Source: Lactuca virosa (taxonomy: Eukaryota > Streptophyta > Magnoliopsida > Asterales > Asteraceae). Taken from it: DNA of 64,000 nucleotides. Position numbers and translations under genes: made by a program. The DNA lies in assembly GCA_928212115.1 (NCBI GenBank), contig CAKMRJ010005745.1, positions 103,051,945 through 103,115,944 of the forward strand. Direction: 5' to 3'. Each line of letters starts with the position of its first letter. The first letter of the stretch is position 1. Positions 35,110 through 46,664 of the stretch are shown piece after piece. Under the pieces are notes generated by a model. That model was not told the origin of the DNA. It did no database searches and was given only the letters and a program-made list of their open reading frames with translations.

Positions 35110-36599
35110 GAAGTTAGTTATCCCAGCAGAGAGAAATAAATAGAGTGGGGAATAATTTCTTGATATCATCATGTTATTTTTGTTGTAATTGTATTGGCTC
35201 CTGAAATTCTATTTTCAGTGAGAGAGGGACCATTCCCTGGGCAATCTTCGGATTGATTAATCAAATACACTCGTTCCTCTTGATTCCATCCTTCATCTTG
35301 CATTGTGTATTACATTTTCTTATTTCACCATTACGAAGCTTAACATCACCCTTATCAAGGAATATCTTTTTTATGCCAAATGGTTGATGGGTTTTTAGAA
35401 TTTCTTGACCTCTCTCATAACTTTCTAACCGGGCAACTTCCAGACTGTTTATGGCATTTCAAATATCTAAAATTTCTTAATTTAGGACACAACAATCTAT
35501 CTGGAAGGCTTCCTTCCTCTATTGGATCTTTGATAGAACTTGAGGTGTTGTACTTATACGAGAACAACCTTTCTGGAGAATTGCCTTTGTCTTTGAGGAA
35601 TTGCGTGAGTTTGACCTCGTTGAATTTGGGAGCAAATAGGTTTTCTATTAATGTACCTGTCTGGATTGGGGAGAACTTATGGGGGTTGTATGTTCTTATT
35701 CTAAGATCAAACAACTTCTTTGGAACCATCCCTTTACAGTTTTGTGATTTACCAAATCTTCAAATTCTAGACTTGTCAATGAACCATCTCCATGGAAGCA
35801 TCCCCTCATGTTTGAATAATCTTACAAGCATGGTTCAACAAGGAATGTTACCGACACAAAACGTACATTCCTTTTCAACTAGCTGGTATCGTTCAGGTGT
35901 TATGCATGAATTACTTATGGTGAGTATGTTGACCATGCAATGATCGAGTGTCAAGGAGATGAGCGTGAATTCACCCGTAATCTGGGATTGTTGAAGACCA
36001 TTGACCTGTCAAGCAACAATTTAACTGGTGAAATTCCATATGAGATTACCGATCTTTGTGAACTCATTACACTAAACTTATCAAAGAACTGTCTACTTGG
36101 AGAGATTCCATTGAAGATTGGTCAGATGAAGAAGCTTTTAACTTTGGATTTATCTAAAAACAAATTATCAGGAGGGATACCATCAAGCATGTCACAAATG
36201 ACTTTATTGAATGACCTAGACGTGTCATATAATAGATTGTCAGGGAGAATCCCATCTAGCACTCAACTCCAGTCCTTTGAACCTGCAAGATACGAAGGAA
36301 ACCCTGGATTATGTGGACTTTCCCTTTCCAGAAAATGTCCAGGAGATGAAAAATCACAAGTACCATTGGTGTTTGGTAAAAATGTGGGTGATGGGGAAGA
36401 CATAGATGAACTTGATAGATGGTTTTATATTGGTGGGGCTTCTGGTTTTTCTACTGGATTTTGGATAGCTTGTGGCATTTTACTTGTTAATCGCCGTGGG
36501 AGACATGCATTTTTTCAGTTTTATGATAGCATTAAAGATTGGGCTTATGTGAAAGTGATGGTGTTTGTTGTAAATTTGCCAGAGGTTATACGTAGGTAG

Positions 36600-37031
36600 T
36601 TTCTCATCTATTGTTTTTTTCAACTTCTTATATTCATGTATGTATGGTGTCTTGAATAGACTTATAGCTACTCTTATTTGGGTTTAGAGGTTTGTTAATG
36701 TAGTTTGTCAGGGGTTTTTAAGTCCCTAATAAATAAAAATAGCCAAGACTTGTAAGTGTTTGAATATCTAATTTGGGGCAGTTTATTTCAATTCTTCATC
36801 TGTATGTCCTATACAAATTATCAAGACTTGTAGGTCTTTGATGTCTAATTTGGGGCAATTTTTGCTAATTCTTCATCTTTAATTCGTCTTATACAAATCG
36901 TCAAAACTTGTAAGTATTTGAACATTTAATTTCAGACAATTTATTCCAATTCTTCATCTTTAATTTGTCTTATACAAATTTTCATGTCTTAAACGTCTAA
37001 TTTAGTTCCAATTGCATGGAAATGAAGTACA
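36600..37031 (+). repeat. RLP1 3' flank and tandem repeat preceding RLP2
   Basis: After the stop at 36597-36599 comes about 140 bp of probable 3' UTR and then two to three copies of the unit seen at 27320-28100. The array ends with a stretch like 28070-28100, exactly where the outer CACTA begins at 37032. Confidence 0.75.
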
Positions 37032-37862
37032 CACAACAAAAAACGTAACCTTTAGCGGCGACAAAAATCGTCGCAACTGATGCCTCTTGTCGTCGCTAAT
37101 ACCTTTAGCGACGACAAGTCGTCTCTAAAAGGCCGTCGCTATTACCTCGTAGCAAATACTCGTTTATCGTCGCAAATAGCGGCGTCTCTAATTGTCGTTT
37201 GTCGTCGCTATTGATGTCATCTCTATTAAAATTCCACCCACCGGCCGGAGTTTTTCCGGAAAAGCTTCCCGGAGTTATGGGTCGTCGCAATTGGTCCACG
37301 TCGTCCCTAAAGGTGTCGCTGCTAATGGTTTTTTTTTTTTTTTTTTTTTGAGAAAAAACATATTTTTTATGATATTAGTTTATGTATATTATAAAATGTA
37401 GATTTGATAAAAATATATAAATGTATACAAACCACATTACATAAAACATCAAATATATCATATTACATAAACTATCTAATAAATCTCAAATAAACATCTA
37501 ATATATCATCCATAATCTATCAAATAAATCCAAAATAACATCATCTATAACATAAAAAAAGAAATACTATGTGCCTTCATCTTCCCCATCATTGTTGACT
37601 TGGTTTTTAAACGAGCGGATAATGTCTCCAATGGCCGTCACAAATGTCGGGTTTTGAAGAAAAGCATTAACTTCAACATCCTACAATTAAGTCACAAGCA
37701 CATTAAGTCATTAACAATTTAACAAACTATCGAACCATCAAAGCACCAAATGAATTAAGTTGTTAACAATTCAACAAACTATTAAACGACCAAATCAATT
37801 AAGTCTTTAACAATTTAACAAACTACCGAGCTACCAAAAATTACTACAAATAAATCAAGTTC

Positions 37863-38171
37863 TTAACCATATAACAAAGCTACCAAATTCTTTAAGAATT
37901 TAACAAGTACATGTGTTGGTTGCGGTGCTTGTGACTGTGATTGCCATTGGGATGGAGCAATTGTATCCGCAGCTGAAGAAGGTTTAGGCCTAATGTCTCT
38001 CACATGCGCCCTTCGTGTACCCAACACCTTCTCATATATTGCGATCCAATCAATGGTGTCTGGATCACCACCAAAGTCGGCTATGTGATGAGTTTGTAGA
38101 GCAACCTCAGCAACTAAGCCATTATGTATTTCACAAAGATTGTTAATATACGTTAAAACTAACATACACAC
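37863..38171 (-). pseudogene. Transposase_24-like protein, downstream piece
   Basis: Minus-strand open frame with DTIDWIAIYEKVLGTRRAHV, a segment found near the C-terminal half of plant Ptta/En/Spm transposon proteins (Transposase_24), followed by a Gln/Ser-rich tail. It is the continuation of the piece at 55085-55664, from which the inner CACTA separates it by 17 kb. Such proteins accompany CACTA elements; their exact role in transposition is uncertain. Confidence 0.55.
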
Positions 38172-38733
38172 AAAAAAAAAAAAACCAACAATCTACTTCA
38201 TTTCACTACAAGAAAAACAGCCTTTTACGACACGCAATGCGTGTCGTAAAACACTCATACGACACGCAAATGCATGTCAAGGAAGGCCCTGTCATAACGA
38301 AAGACGACATGCAAATGCGCGTCGTCTATTTACGACACGCATTTACGACGCGCTCTTACGACACACAATGCGTGTCAAGGAAGGCCCTGTCATAAAGAAG
38401 ACGACACGCATTTGCGTGTCGTAACCTTACGATGCACATTTACGACTCGCATTGCGTATCATTAAGGCCTCTGTCATAAAGAAAGACGACACAGATTTTG
38501 CGTGTCATAAAGTTAAATGTTTTAAAAATTATATATGTTGATAGATTTAGTAATTTTCAAATTAAATAACACATTAAAATTCTCATAATACAAAATAAAA
38601 TACCATAAATAACAAAGATAATTCATTTCACTAATATGTCAAATACAAATAATTATTCCAATAGTGAGTAAATGTAATAAAAAAATGAACTCAAGAGAAG
38701 CAGAATTTATATACGGTTGCATTATCTAGCTTA

Positions 38734-38816
38734 CTATGTTCCAACAACTCTGTGTATGTTTGCTTTTGCTTGAATCTCGTTTCCTCCAAAGATTCTAGCC
38801 ATGCCAAAGTATTATA
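38734..38816 (-). pseudogene. Captured S-domain/CRK-type receptor kinase fragment, distal part
   Basis: Minus strand reads YFGMARIFGGNEIQAKANIH and RVVGT before a stop: the activation-loop region of a receptor-like kinase. The usual Asp of the DFG motif reads Tyr, preceded by a stop. It joins 48951-49088 once the gypsy insertion and one TTATA copy are removed. Non-functional. Confidence 0.7.
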
Positions 38817-39159
38817 TGAAACATCCCAAAAATACGCCCCAAAAATTTCGTTTTGGAAATAATATAAAAACTATAAACATCCATAATCATAGGTAAAATC
38901 GTAACTCGTGTATCATAATCATATCATAAAATTTGTCCCATATGAAAATCTCATAACAAAATATCAGAGTAAAACTCCCAGACTGAAAACTGTGGTGTGT
39001 GCCATGCAATCATCCCGAGCCCTTCCCTTTGCTAGCTGAAGTACCTGAAACCAAAACTGAAACTGTAAGCACAAACCTTAGTGAGCTCCCCCAAACTACC
39101 ACATACCATACAAATCATGTATAACAATTAACATAACTCTGGGACTACTCCCAACTGGA

Positions 39160-39690
39160 TCGGGACGAATCCCGGCATCAGCTTACCCGGCATCGGACTC
39201 CTGCCCGACATCGGGCTCCCCCCGGCATCCGACCGCATCGGGCATCAGGCTCACCCCGGCATCAGGCTTGCACCGGCATCGGGCTTACCCCGGCACATAA
39301 ACACATAACATAATCACATGATCTGCATCGGGCTTGCCCCGACATCGGACCAAAGTCCGGAACATATAATCATAACGTATAAATTAGCATACACCAGGCT
39401 TGCCCCGAAACATATAATGCATAGCATAATAACTGACATACATCGGGCTTGCCCTGGCATCGGGGTTACCCCGGAATGCATAATCACATAGCATATTAAC
39501 TAACATACATCAGGCTTGCTCGAGATCGGGCTTACCCCGGAACACATAACATATAACACATATACATGCATGAATCACCAAGACATCAAGCATACTAAAC
39601 TACTTCTCCAGACCGCCCGACATCGGACCGAAGTCCGGAAACATATAAACTGCATCGGGCTAACCCCGACATCGGACCGAAGTCCAGAAC
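39160..39690 (-). repeat. GC-rich tandem array in the LTR (copy 1)
   Basis: Degenerate short units around CATCGGGCTTACCCCGG and CATCGGACCGAAGTCCGG, interleaved with ACATAA-type spacers. The same array is at 46998-47515 in the other LTR with fewer units. Confidence 0.8.
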
Positions 39691-39936
39691 TACTAACATC
39701 TAAACGGGCCGGCATTGTGGCCGTAGACCCGTTCCTACTGGAAGGAAACTCACATCGCGTAGCTGACTACTGAAATACTGAGCGTGAAATGTCTGACTGC
39801 TGCTCCGGCGACTCCCCGGCTATAATTTCCACAATGACACTTAGTCAAACACTGATAACTATTATCAGGGTAAAATGACCCTTTTACTCCTGGCTAGAGT
39901 CAACATCCTGGTCAAAGTCAACTTCCTATTGACCTG

Positions 39937-41075
39937 ACTCGCCGAGTTGGCCCGCCAACTCGTCGAGTCCCCTAGTCCTTTATTTGTCCTCAACCCGATT
40001 CTGCTTGCCGAGTTTAGCAAGAACTCGACGAGTTATCCTTCATTCATGAAACTGGGAAAACCTTTAACCGACTCACAGAGCTATATGAACAACTCGTCGA
40101 ATCTATCTTCATCATATGAACATGTCCAGTCTGTGACTCGTCGAGTTGTATGAACAAATCATTGAGTCCATCTTCATAAGTTGGGAGATGGCCTTGAACT
40201 CGCCGAGTACGTTCCTGCACTCGCCGAGTCCCATGGTTTCCAGATCCATGGCTATGCCTGTTTCGTTGAGTCCCTTCCCTGGACTCCTCTAAATCCCTTC
40301 TAAACTAAACTGGGTTCCTCTGAATCATAACAGTTTTGGGAACCATCCCACGACTCGCCGAGTCCCAAGAACGACTCGTCGAGTCTATGCATATCCAAGT
40401 CCATAACTCGATTTCTGATGTGCGAAACTTAACCAAAAGGTAGATCTGGGCTCCTAAGGCCGATATAACACGTAAAGTCATAAACTTTACGTGCATGCAT
40501 GAAGCATTTGAGCTTAAAAGGTCAAAATAGGGGGTTAATAGCATGCATGGGTTCTCATGGCCATAAAGGTGGCACCTTTATGCCATGAGGACCCTTCAAG
40601 GTCCAGATCTGAAGGTGTATCAACTTGGGACGTCCAAATCCCAAGAATCAAGCTTCAAAGCCCAAAATAGCCATAAGAAGATCTAGGAAATCATAAGTCA
40701 AGTGTGAAGCTTTATTACCAGAAAATGAGGAGAAGATGGTGCTGATTCTGGATCTGAAATCTTCTCTTGAAGTCCTCCTTCTTCCTCTTCTGCACCCAAC
40801 TTCAAACACACAAGATAACTTAAGGAAATGGCACCCAAATACTCACAAAGCTCAAGGGTGGCGGTTTAGGGTTTTCTGGACGTTGAGGGAGTGATAAGGG
40901 AGGCTACAAGGGTGTTATGTTCTTTAAATAGGGTGACAAACCCTAAAATTAGGGTTTCCATCAGACAGCTCCTACTCGCCGTGTCGGTCTTCCGACTCGT
41001 CGAGTAGGTCACTTAGTTCCCTGACCCAGAGTCGATCCTACTCGACGAGTTGAGCCTCCATCTCGTCGAGTCCAA
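39937..41075. repeat. ACTCGNCGAGT palindrome field in the LTR (copy 1)
   Basis: Exact or one-off copies occur near 39937, 39957, 40030, 40090, 40137, 40198, 40219, 40353, 40373, 40976, 40996, 41039 and 41063. Being palindromic they read the same on both strands. The field is repeated at 47753-48892. Confidence 0.85.
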
Positions 41076-41229
41076 GGGTAAAACATGAAGCTCGACTAGA
41101 ATTAAATGCATACCTGGAACTGGGTGTTACAATTCTCCCCCACTTGTCTTAGACTTCGTCCTCAAAGTCTGCTGTCTCCGAAAACAACTCGGGGTAGTGC
41201 TCCCTCATATCTTCCTCGGGCTCCCACGT

Positions 41230-44200
41230 CTACTCCGAACCCTTGCGCTGCTGCCACCGCACCTTAACTAACTCTACCCTTTTGTTCCTCAGCTCCTTCG
41301 TCTTGCGATCCAAAATCGCCACTGGTCTCTCGATAGAGTTCAGGCTATCGTCAACTTGAATGCCCTCAAGGGGTACCACTGCTGACTCATCCACTAAACA
41401 CTTCCGCAACTGAGAAACATAGAAGGTGCTGTGGATCTGGCTGAGCTCTGCTGGAAGATCTAGTCGATAAGCAACCCGACCCACCTGGGCCAAAACCCTA
41501 AACAGACCAATGAACATGGGGCCCAGCTTGCCCCGCTTCCGAAATCTGATAACACCCTTCCAGGGTGACACTTTCAGGAGGACCATATCGCCCACCTGAA
41601 ACTCCAAGTCCGAACGCCGCTTGTTGGCGTAACTCTTCTGCTGACTCTAAGTAGTCTGGAGTCTGCTCCGGACTTGCTGAATCTGCTGCGTGGTCTTGAG
41701 TACCACCTCTGTACTCCCCATGACTCGTTGATCGACCTCACCCCAACAGATTGGGGTCCTACACTTCCTCCCGTAAAGCATCTCGAAGGGAGGCCGGTCT
41801 ATACGGGAGTGGTAGCCGTTGTTATACGAAAACTCCGCTAATGGAAGATACGTATCCTAACTGTCACCGAAATCTAACACACATGCCCGAAGCATGTCCT
41901 CAAGAGTCTGAATCGTCCTCTCGCTCTGCCCGTCCGTCTGAGGTTGGAAAGCGGTGCTGAAGTGGAGACGAGTACCCATCTCGTTGTGAAACCGCTTCCA
42001 AAACCTGGAAGTAAACCGGACGTCTCGGTCTGACACCACTGATACAGGCACTCCATGGCGTGCCACTACCTCTCACACATAAATCTCGGCCAGCTTCTCA
42101 GCCGAGATGCTCTCCTGAATCGGTATGAAATGTGCGCTCTTGGTCAACCGATCCACGATGACCCATATCGAATCAACCCCTCGTGCGGTCCTGGGAAGCT
42201 TAGTAATAAAATCCATAGTGATATCCTCCCATTTCCACACGGGAATATCTAATGGTTGCATCTTGCTGTGGGGCCTCTGGTGCTCTACCTTGACTTTCCT
42301 GCAAGTCAGGCATCTCTCTACGTACCAAGCTACATCCCGCTCCTTGCAGGGCCACCAGTAATCGGGTCGAAGATCTCGGTACATCTTCGTCGCCCCCGGA
42401 TGGATGGAGAACCTGGACTTGTGGGCCTCATCCATCAATATCTGTCGTACTCCGCCCCAGTACGGTACCCAGACCCTCCCATGTAGGGTCAACAATCCTC
42501 GGCTATCATAATCAAACGAAGCTACTCGGCCTACTATCCTCTCACACTTCTGGCGTTCTTCCTTCAGGCCCTCAACTTGTGCCTCTCAGATCTGTTCCAG
42601 TAATGGAGTAACCACTGTCATTCGCAGACAGATATCTAAGATCGGAGCCGCTACCGCCTTGCGGCTCAGGGCATCGGCCACGACGTTGGCCTTGCCGGGG
42701 TGATAAAGGATCTCACAGTCGTAATCCTTTACCACATCTAACCACCGACGCTGCCTCATGTTCAGATTCGGCTGATCCATGAGGTACCTCAAACTCTTGT
42801 GGTCTGTGTAGATAGTACATCGGACTCCATAGAGGTAATGCCGCCAGATCTTGAGGGCGAACACCACTGCCCCCAGCTCTAAATCTTGCGTCGGGTAGTT
42901 AGCCTCGTGAGGCTTCAACTGTCTCGAGGAGTAAGCTATCACATGCCCCCGCTGCGTCAACACTGCTCCCATGCCTGTGATCGAAGCGTCACAGTAAACT
43001 ACGAAGTCGTCTACTCCCTCTGGCAGGGTGAGAACCGGCGCCTCGCACAATCGCTGCATGAGCGTCTCAAATGTTGTCTGCTGCTCAGGACCCCAGCGAA
43101 ACACTACCGACTTCTTGGTAAGTCGGGTCAATGGTACTGCTATCTTGGAAAAATCTTGGATAAATCTCCTGTAGTACCCTGCCAGGCCCAGGAAGCTCCG
43201 AATCTCGGATGGAGACCTCGGGACCTCCCACTGCATCACGACCTCTATCTTGGCCGGATCAACTAATATACCCCTCTGGTTGACGAGGTGCCCCAGAAAC
43301 TACACCTCAAGCAACCAGAACTCACACTTGGAGAACTTTACGAAAAGTCTCTCCCTCCTTAAGTTCTCTAGCACCTCCCTCAGGTGTTCCTTATGCTGCT
43401 CCTCTGTCTTGGAGTAGACCAAGATGTCATCAATGAATACTATCATAGACCGATCCAGCATCGAACTACACATGCGGTTCATGAGGTGCATGAACGCGGC
43501 TGGTGCATTGGTGAGCCCAAACGACATCACCACGAACTCATAATGACCATAGCTGGTCCTAAAAGCGGTCTTTTGTACATCATCATCTCTGACCTGCATC
43601 TGGTTATATCCGGACCGTAGATCAATCTTGGAGAACCAAGATGCTCCCTGCAACTGATCAAACAAATCGTCTATCCTCGGGAGTGGGTAACGGTTCTTCA
43701 CCGTTACCTTGTTCAGCTCCCGGTAGTCTATGCACATACGGTGCGACCCGTTCTTCTTCTTCACAAACAGGATCGGGGCTCCCCATGGTGAACTGCTCAG
43801 CCTGATAAAACCCTTGTCTAGTAGCTCCTGCAGCTGCGTAGACAACTCCTGCATCTCGGGAGGAGCCAACCGATACGGTGCCTTGGCTATCGGAGCCGCA
43901 CCAAGAACCAGGTCAATCCGAAACTCAACCTGTCTCTCAGGAGGTATCCCAGGCAAATCCTCCAGGAATACATCTGGGTACTCTCGTACCACCGGTACAT
44001 CATCAACCGTCGCCTTACCCTTATCCCGGGTATCCATAACATATGCGACGTACCCCGCACAACCCTGCTGAAAGTAGCACCTCGCTCTCGCTGTTGAACA
44101 AAGAATCGGTCCGCGCTGTGGCCTCTCGCCCTGAATCACTAACTCTCCCCCACTGGGAGTGCGAACTCTAACCAACTCTCGCTCACAATCTATCATTGCT

Positions 44201-44514
44201 CTATTGGAACTCAACCAATCCATACCCACTATAACCTTGTTCCCTCGCAGGGGAATAGGAACCAAATCTACTGGGAACTGCTCATCAAATAACCGCAGTG
44301 TACATCCTCTATGAACTCTCGCGACCCTGACGGTCCCGTCATCTGCTATTTTCACGTGAAGTGGACAATCCAGCTCCCTCGGAGCTCTGCTAAATCGCTT
44401 GCTAAGCGCGAGCGACACAAATGATGGGGTAGCCCCCGAATCAAACAATACCATAGTTGAAATGTCGTTCACTAAGAACGAACCTATACGTAAAGACATA
44501 GATATGAGAAACAA
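41230..44514 (-). pseudogene. Gypsy pol, six premature stops
   Basis: Minus-strand order: protease (FDSGATPSFVS, about 44445), RT with catalytic FIDDILVYS (about 43430), a stop at 43300-43302, RNase H (about 43100-42640), a stop at 42586-42588, the integrase zinc and core regions (about 42400-41860) with stops at 42073 and 41857, another stop at 41647, and the integrase C-terminal domain (FQVGDMVLLKVSPWKG) ending at a stop at 41230. Frames are otherwise continuous with no deletions. No chromodomain is visible in the terminal piece. Confidence 0.85.
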
Positions 44515-45781
44515 ACAATATCAAAAACAGAGATAAGAGGAAAATACATACCTGTCACCACGTCAGGAGCTGCTCGTGCCTCCTCTGCAGTAAGCTGAAA
44601 AGCCCTGCTCCGCGCTGTAGGCGCCTCAGCCCGATCCTGACAGCCATCTGTAATCCTCAAGGTCGCAGGAGAAGGTGCTGCCACCTTCCCTGCTGTTGCT
44701 AAGCTTGGGCATTGGGACCGCTTGTGTCCCCTCTGATTGCACTGAAAGCAAATCAGGTCTGATTCTGGTGTGGTGGTGGTAGTAGCTGTACAATCACGGC
44801 TCATGTGACCTGTTCGGCCGCACTTGTAGCAGCCCGAACTCGCTGCCTTGCACGCCCCCTCGTGCATCATGCCGCATTTTCCACAACGGCCGTGGCTCTA
44901 CTGGCTCCGAGATCTGTGATCTGATACCTTGGGCTTCTTGCCCGAACCTCCTGACTGAACCCCCTTTGGCTTCCTCTTCCTCTCCATCTCTAAATCCAAC
45001 TCTCTCTCTCGAGCCCTTGTTATCATATCCTCTAGCGTCTTACAGCTGGATCGGCTCACAAACTGGCGGATATCACTCCGCAACATCTCATGATATCGGG
45101 CCTTTTCATCTCCTCGTCCGCCACATACTGCGGAACAAGAAGAGCCCTCTCCCTAAACTTGGCAGTAATCTCCACCACAGTCTCTGTAGTCTGCTGGAGG
45201 TCCTGAAACTCCCTAGCAAGCTGTTGCACCTCAATAACAGGTGTAAACTCGGCTCTGAACCTGCTCGTGAAATCACTCCAGGTCATAGCATCCAACATAG
45301 TGTCATCTCCAATGGCTCTCCCGACCTCCTCCCACCAATCTTGTGCCCTGTCCTTCAGAAGACAGGATGCTAATCTAAACTTGTACCCCTCGGGACATTT
45401 GCTGGTACGGAACGCGTTGGCGACATCTGCCAACCATCTAGTGCTCGCAATGGGATCCCGAGCCCCATGGTAGTCAGGAGCTCCACAAGCTCTGAACTCC
45501 CTGAAAGTCAAGGTGCGCGATCCCATCATGGCTGCTATCTCAGTACGGAACGCGCTCAGCTTCTCATCCAGAAGCTCTAAGATACCCTCCTTGACCGATC
45601 CAAAGATCACAGGATTCTGGTCTAGTATGATGCGTGTGACCACCGAGGAGATGAACTCCCTGGTCTGCTCATCTAACTGCTCGGCTCCAGAGCCTGAGCC
45701 CGATTCTTCTCCTGCACCTGAGCTACCCACTGCTGGTCTAGGGCGTAAAACCACCATTCTGAAACACATCATAACAGACAT
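44484..45781 (-). pseudogene. Gypsy gag with two zinc knuckles
   Basis: The open part 45781-45056 holds the retrotransposon Gag domain (DPIASTRWLADVANAF, DWWEEVGRAIGD). A one-base shift near 45100 moves the rest to another frame (45086-44898, a basic linker). A TAG at 44898-44900 follows, then the nucleocapsid with CYKCGRTGHMSRDC and CFQCNQRGHKRSQC (about 44810 and 44750). Two CCHC knuckles would bind the packaged RNA. gag precedes pol with a short overlap (44514 and 44484) in different frames. Confidence 0.85.
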
Positions 45782-46649
45782 CAGAACACTAATATAACTG
45801 GAGGGATCATATACACTACAAGTTGCCTGGTCTTATCTCAGCCCTTCTTGAATCGAGTACAGATCCTCTGCTTTCAATAGTGTGGGCCCCTACTACCTTC
45901 CACATCTATCCGTACTTTCCTCAAGAATTGCCTCGCCTACACCAAGTCCCTTTCACTACTACTAACACTGCTCCCAGCACTACTCTCATCCTAGGCTTGC
46001 CCTAGGGTAACCTCCAAATCACTATCTGCCATCAGCTGCACAAGAAGTCCCTATCATCTCCCCTTAACTAACTCGTGAATACCATTACATATTGCTTAGA
46101 CTAGATAATTCTTCGAATGAGAGGTCCTACCCTACAACAGTTAGACTCAAACGAGAGCTGCGAAATAGGGCTAGACCTAACCTTCTGAAATTATTTAGTC
46201 CTTGCAATATGTAACTTAGCATATTCGTTTACTAGTTAATTAGAGATAACTAGAACTCCTAATAGCACAAAGCATTCAGCATTCGGGTATTGGGAAAGCT
46301 AACCACATAATTCAATCAAGCTGTTCTATAATCTAATCAGGAATCTGTACTAGCATGCAATTCATAAAGCTCATACACATAAAGCAGGCACATAAGGCAT
46401 CTTCCTAGATCATTAGTCCTAATCTAGCATGCAGTTCTAATACTCATAACATAAACTTGTATGGGTAATTTGGGAGAACTTACTTGAGCTCGGTTGATTG
46501 CATGCACCACACCCTTTCTCTTTTCAAAGTTCTTTTCTATTTCCAAAATCCTTTTGAAAAAAAATGATTTTCTTTTGAAAATTTCATACCACTTCCTTAG
46601 TTTGAGTTCAGACACTCCCAAAAGTGTACCCGAATCCCTCAAACCAAGG

Positions 46650-46661
46650 CTCTGATACCAA
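46650..46661 (-). other. Gypsy primer-binding site
   Basis: Reads TGGTATCAGAGC on the minus strand, three bases inside the 5' LTR border at 46665. Initiator Met tRNA complement. Confidence 0.9.
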
Positions 46662-46664
46662 CTT

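Larger units (their letters stand above)
29907..35357 (+). mobile_element. Chromovirus (Ty3/gypsy with chromodomain) inside RLP1
   Basis: 5,451 bp with 348-bp LTRs (29907-30254 and 35010-35357, TGATAC...TTATCA) that differ by about seven bases, and TSD AGGAA (29902-29906, 35358-35362). A primer site TGGTCCGACC is at 30256-30265; I did not identify the tRNA. The PPT-like TTTGAAGGAGGGAG lies before 35010. Short LTRs, a compact body and a C-terminal chromodomain point to a Reina-like chromovirus. Inserted in the same orientation as RLP1. Confidence 0.9.
28270..36599 (+). pseudogene. RLP1: leucine-rich-repeat receptor-like protein, split by a gypsy element
   Basis: Exonic parts are 28270-29906 and 35358-36599. 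The ATG at 28270 is followed by a hydrophobic signal peptide, the LRR N-terminal cap (CLDQERHAFLYFK, EDCCRWFGVTC) and about 25-30 plant extracellular LRRs (LDLSYNSFHGTIP and similar). A non-LRR island, a few last LRRs, a membrane segment (GGASGFSTGFWIACGILLV, about 36435) and a short basic tail without kinase follow. This is the EIX2/Cf-like RLP plan: a plasma-membrane receptor that would signal through partner kinases in immunity. Breaks: seven extra bases (about 28711-28717), the insertion at AGGAA (29902-29906), and a one-base shift at about 35905-35912. Most LRR sequence is still clean, so the loss is recent. Confidence 0.9.
38817..41131 (-). repeat. Gypsy 3' LTR
   Basis: 2,315 bp; on the + strand it begins TGAAACATCCC and ends GGGTGTTACA. 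It contains a (CATCGGGCTTACCCCGG)-type array (about 39160-39680) and about a dozen ACTCGNCGAGT palindromes (39937-41075). Confidence 0.95.
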
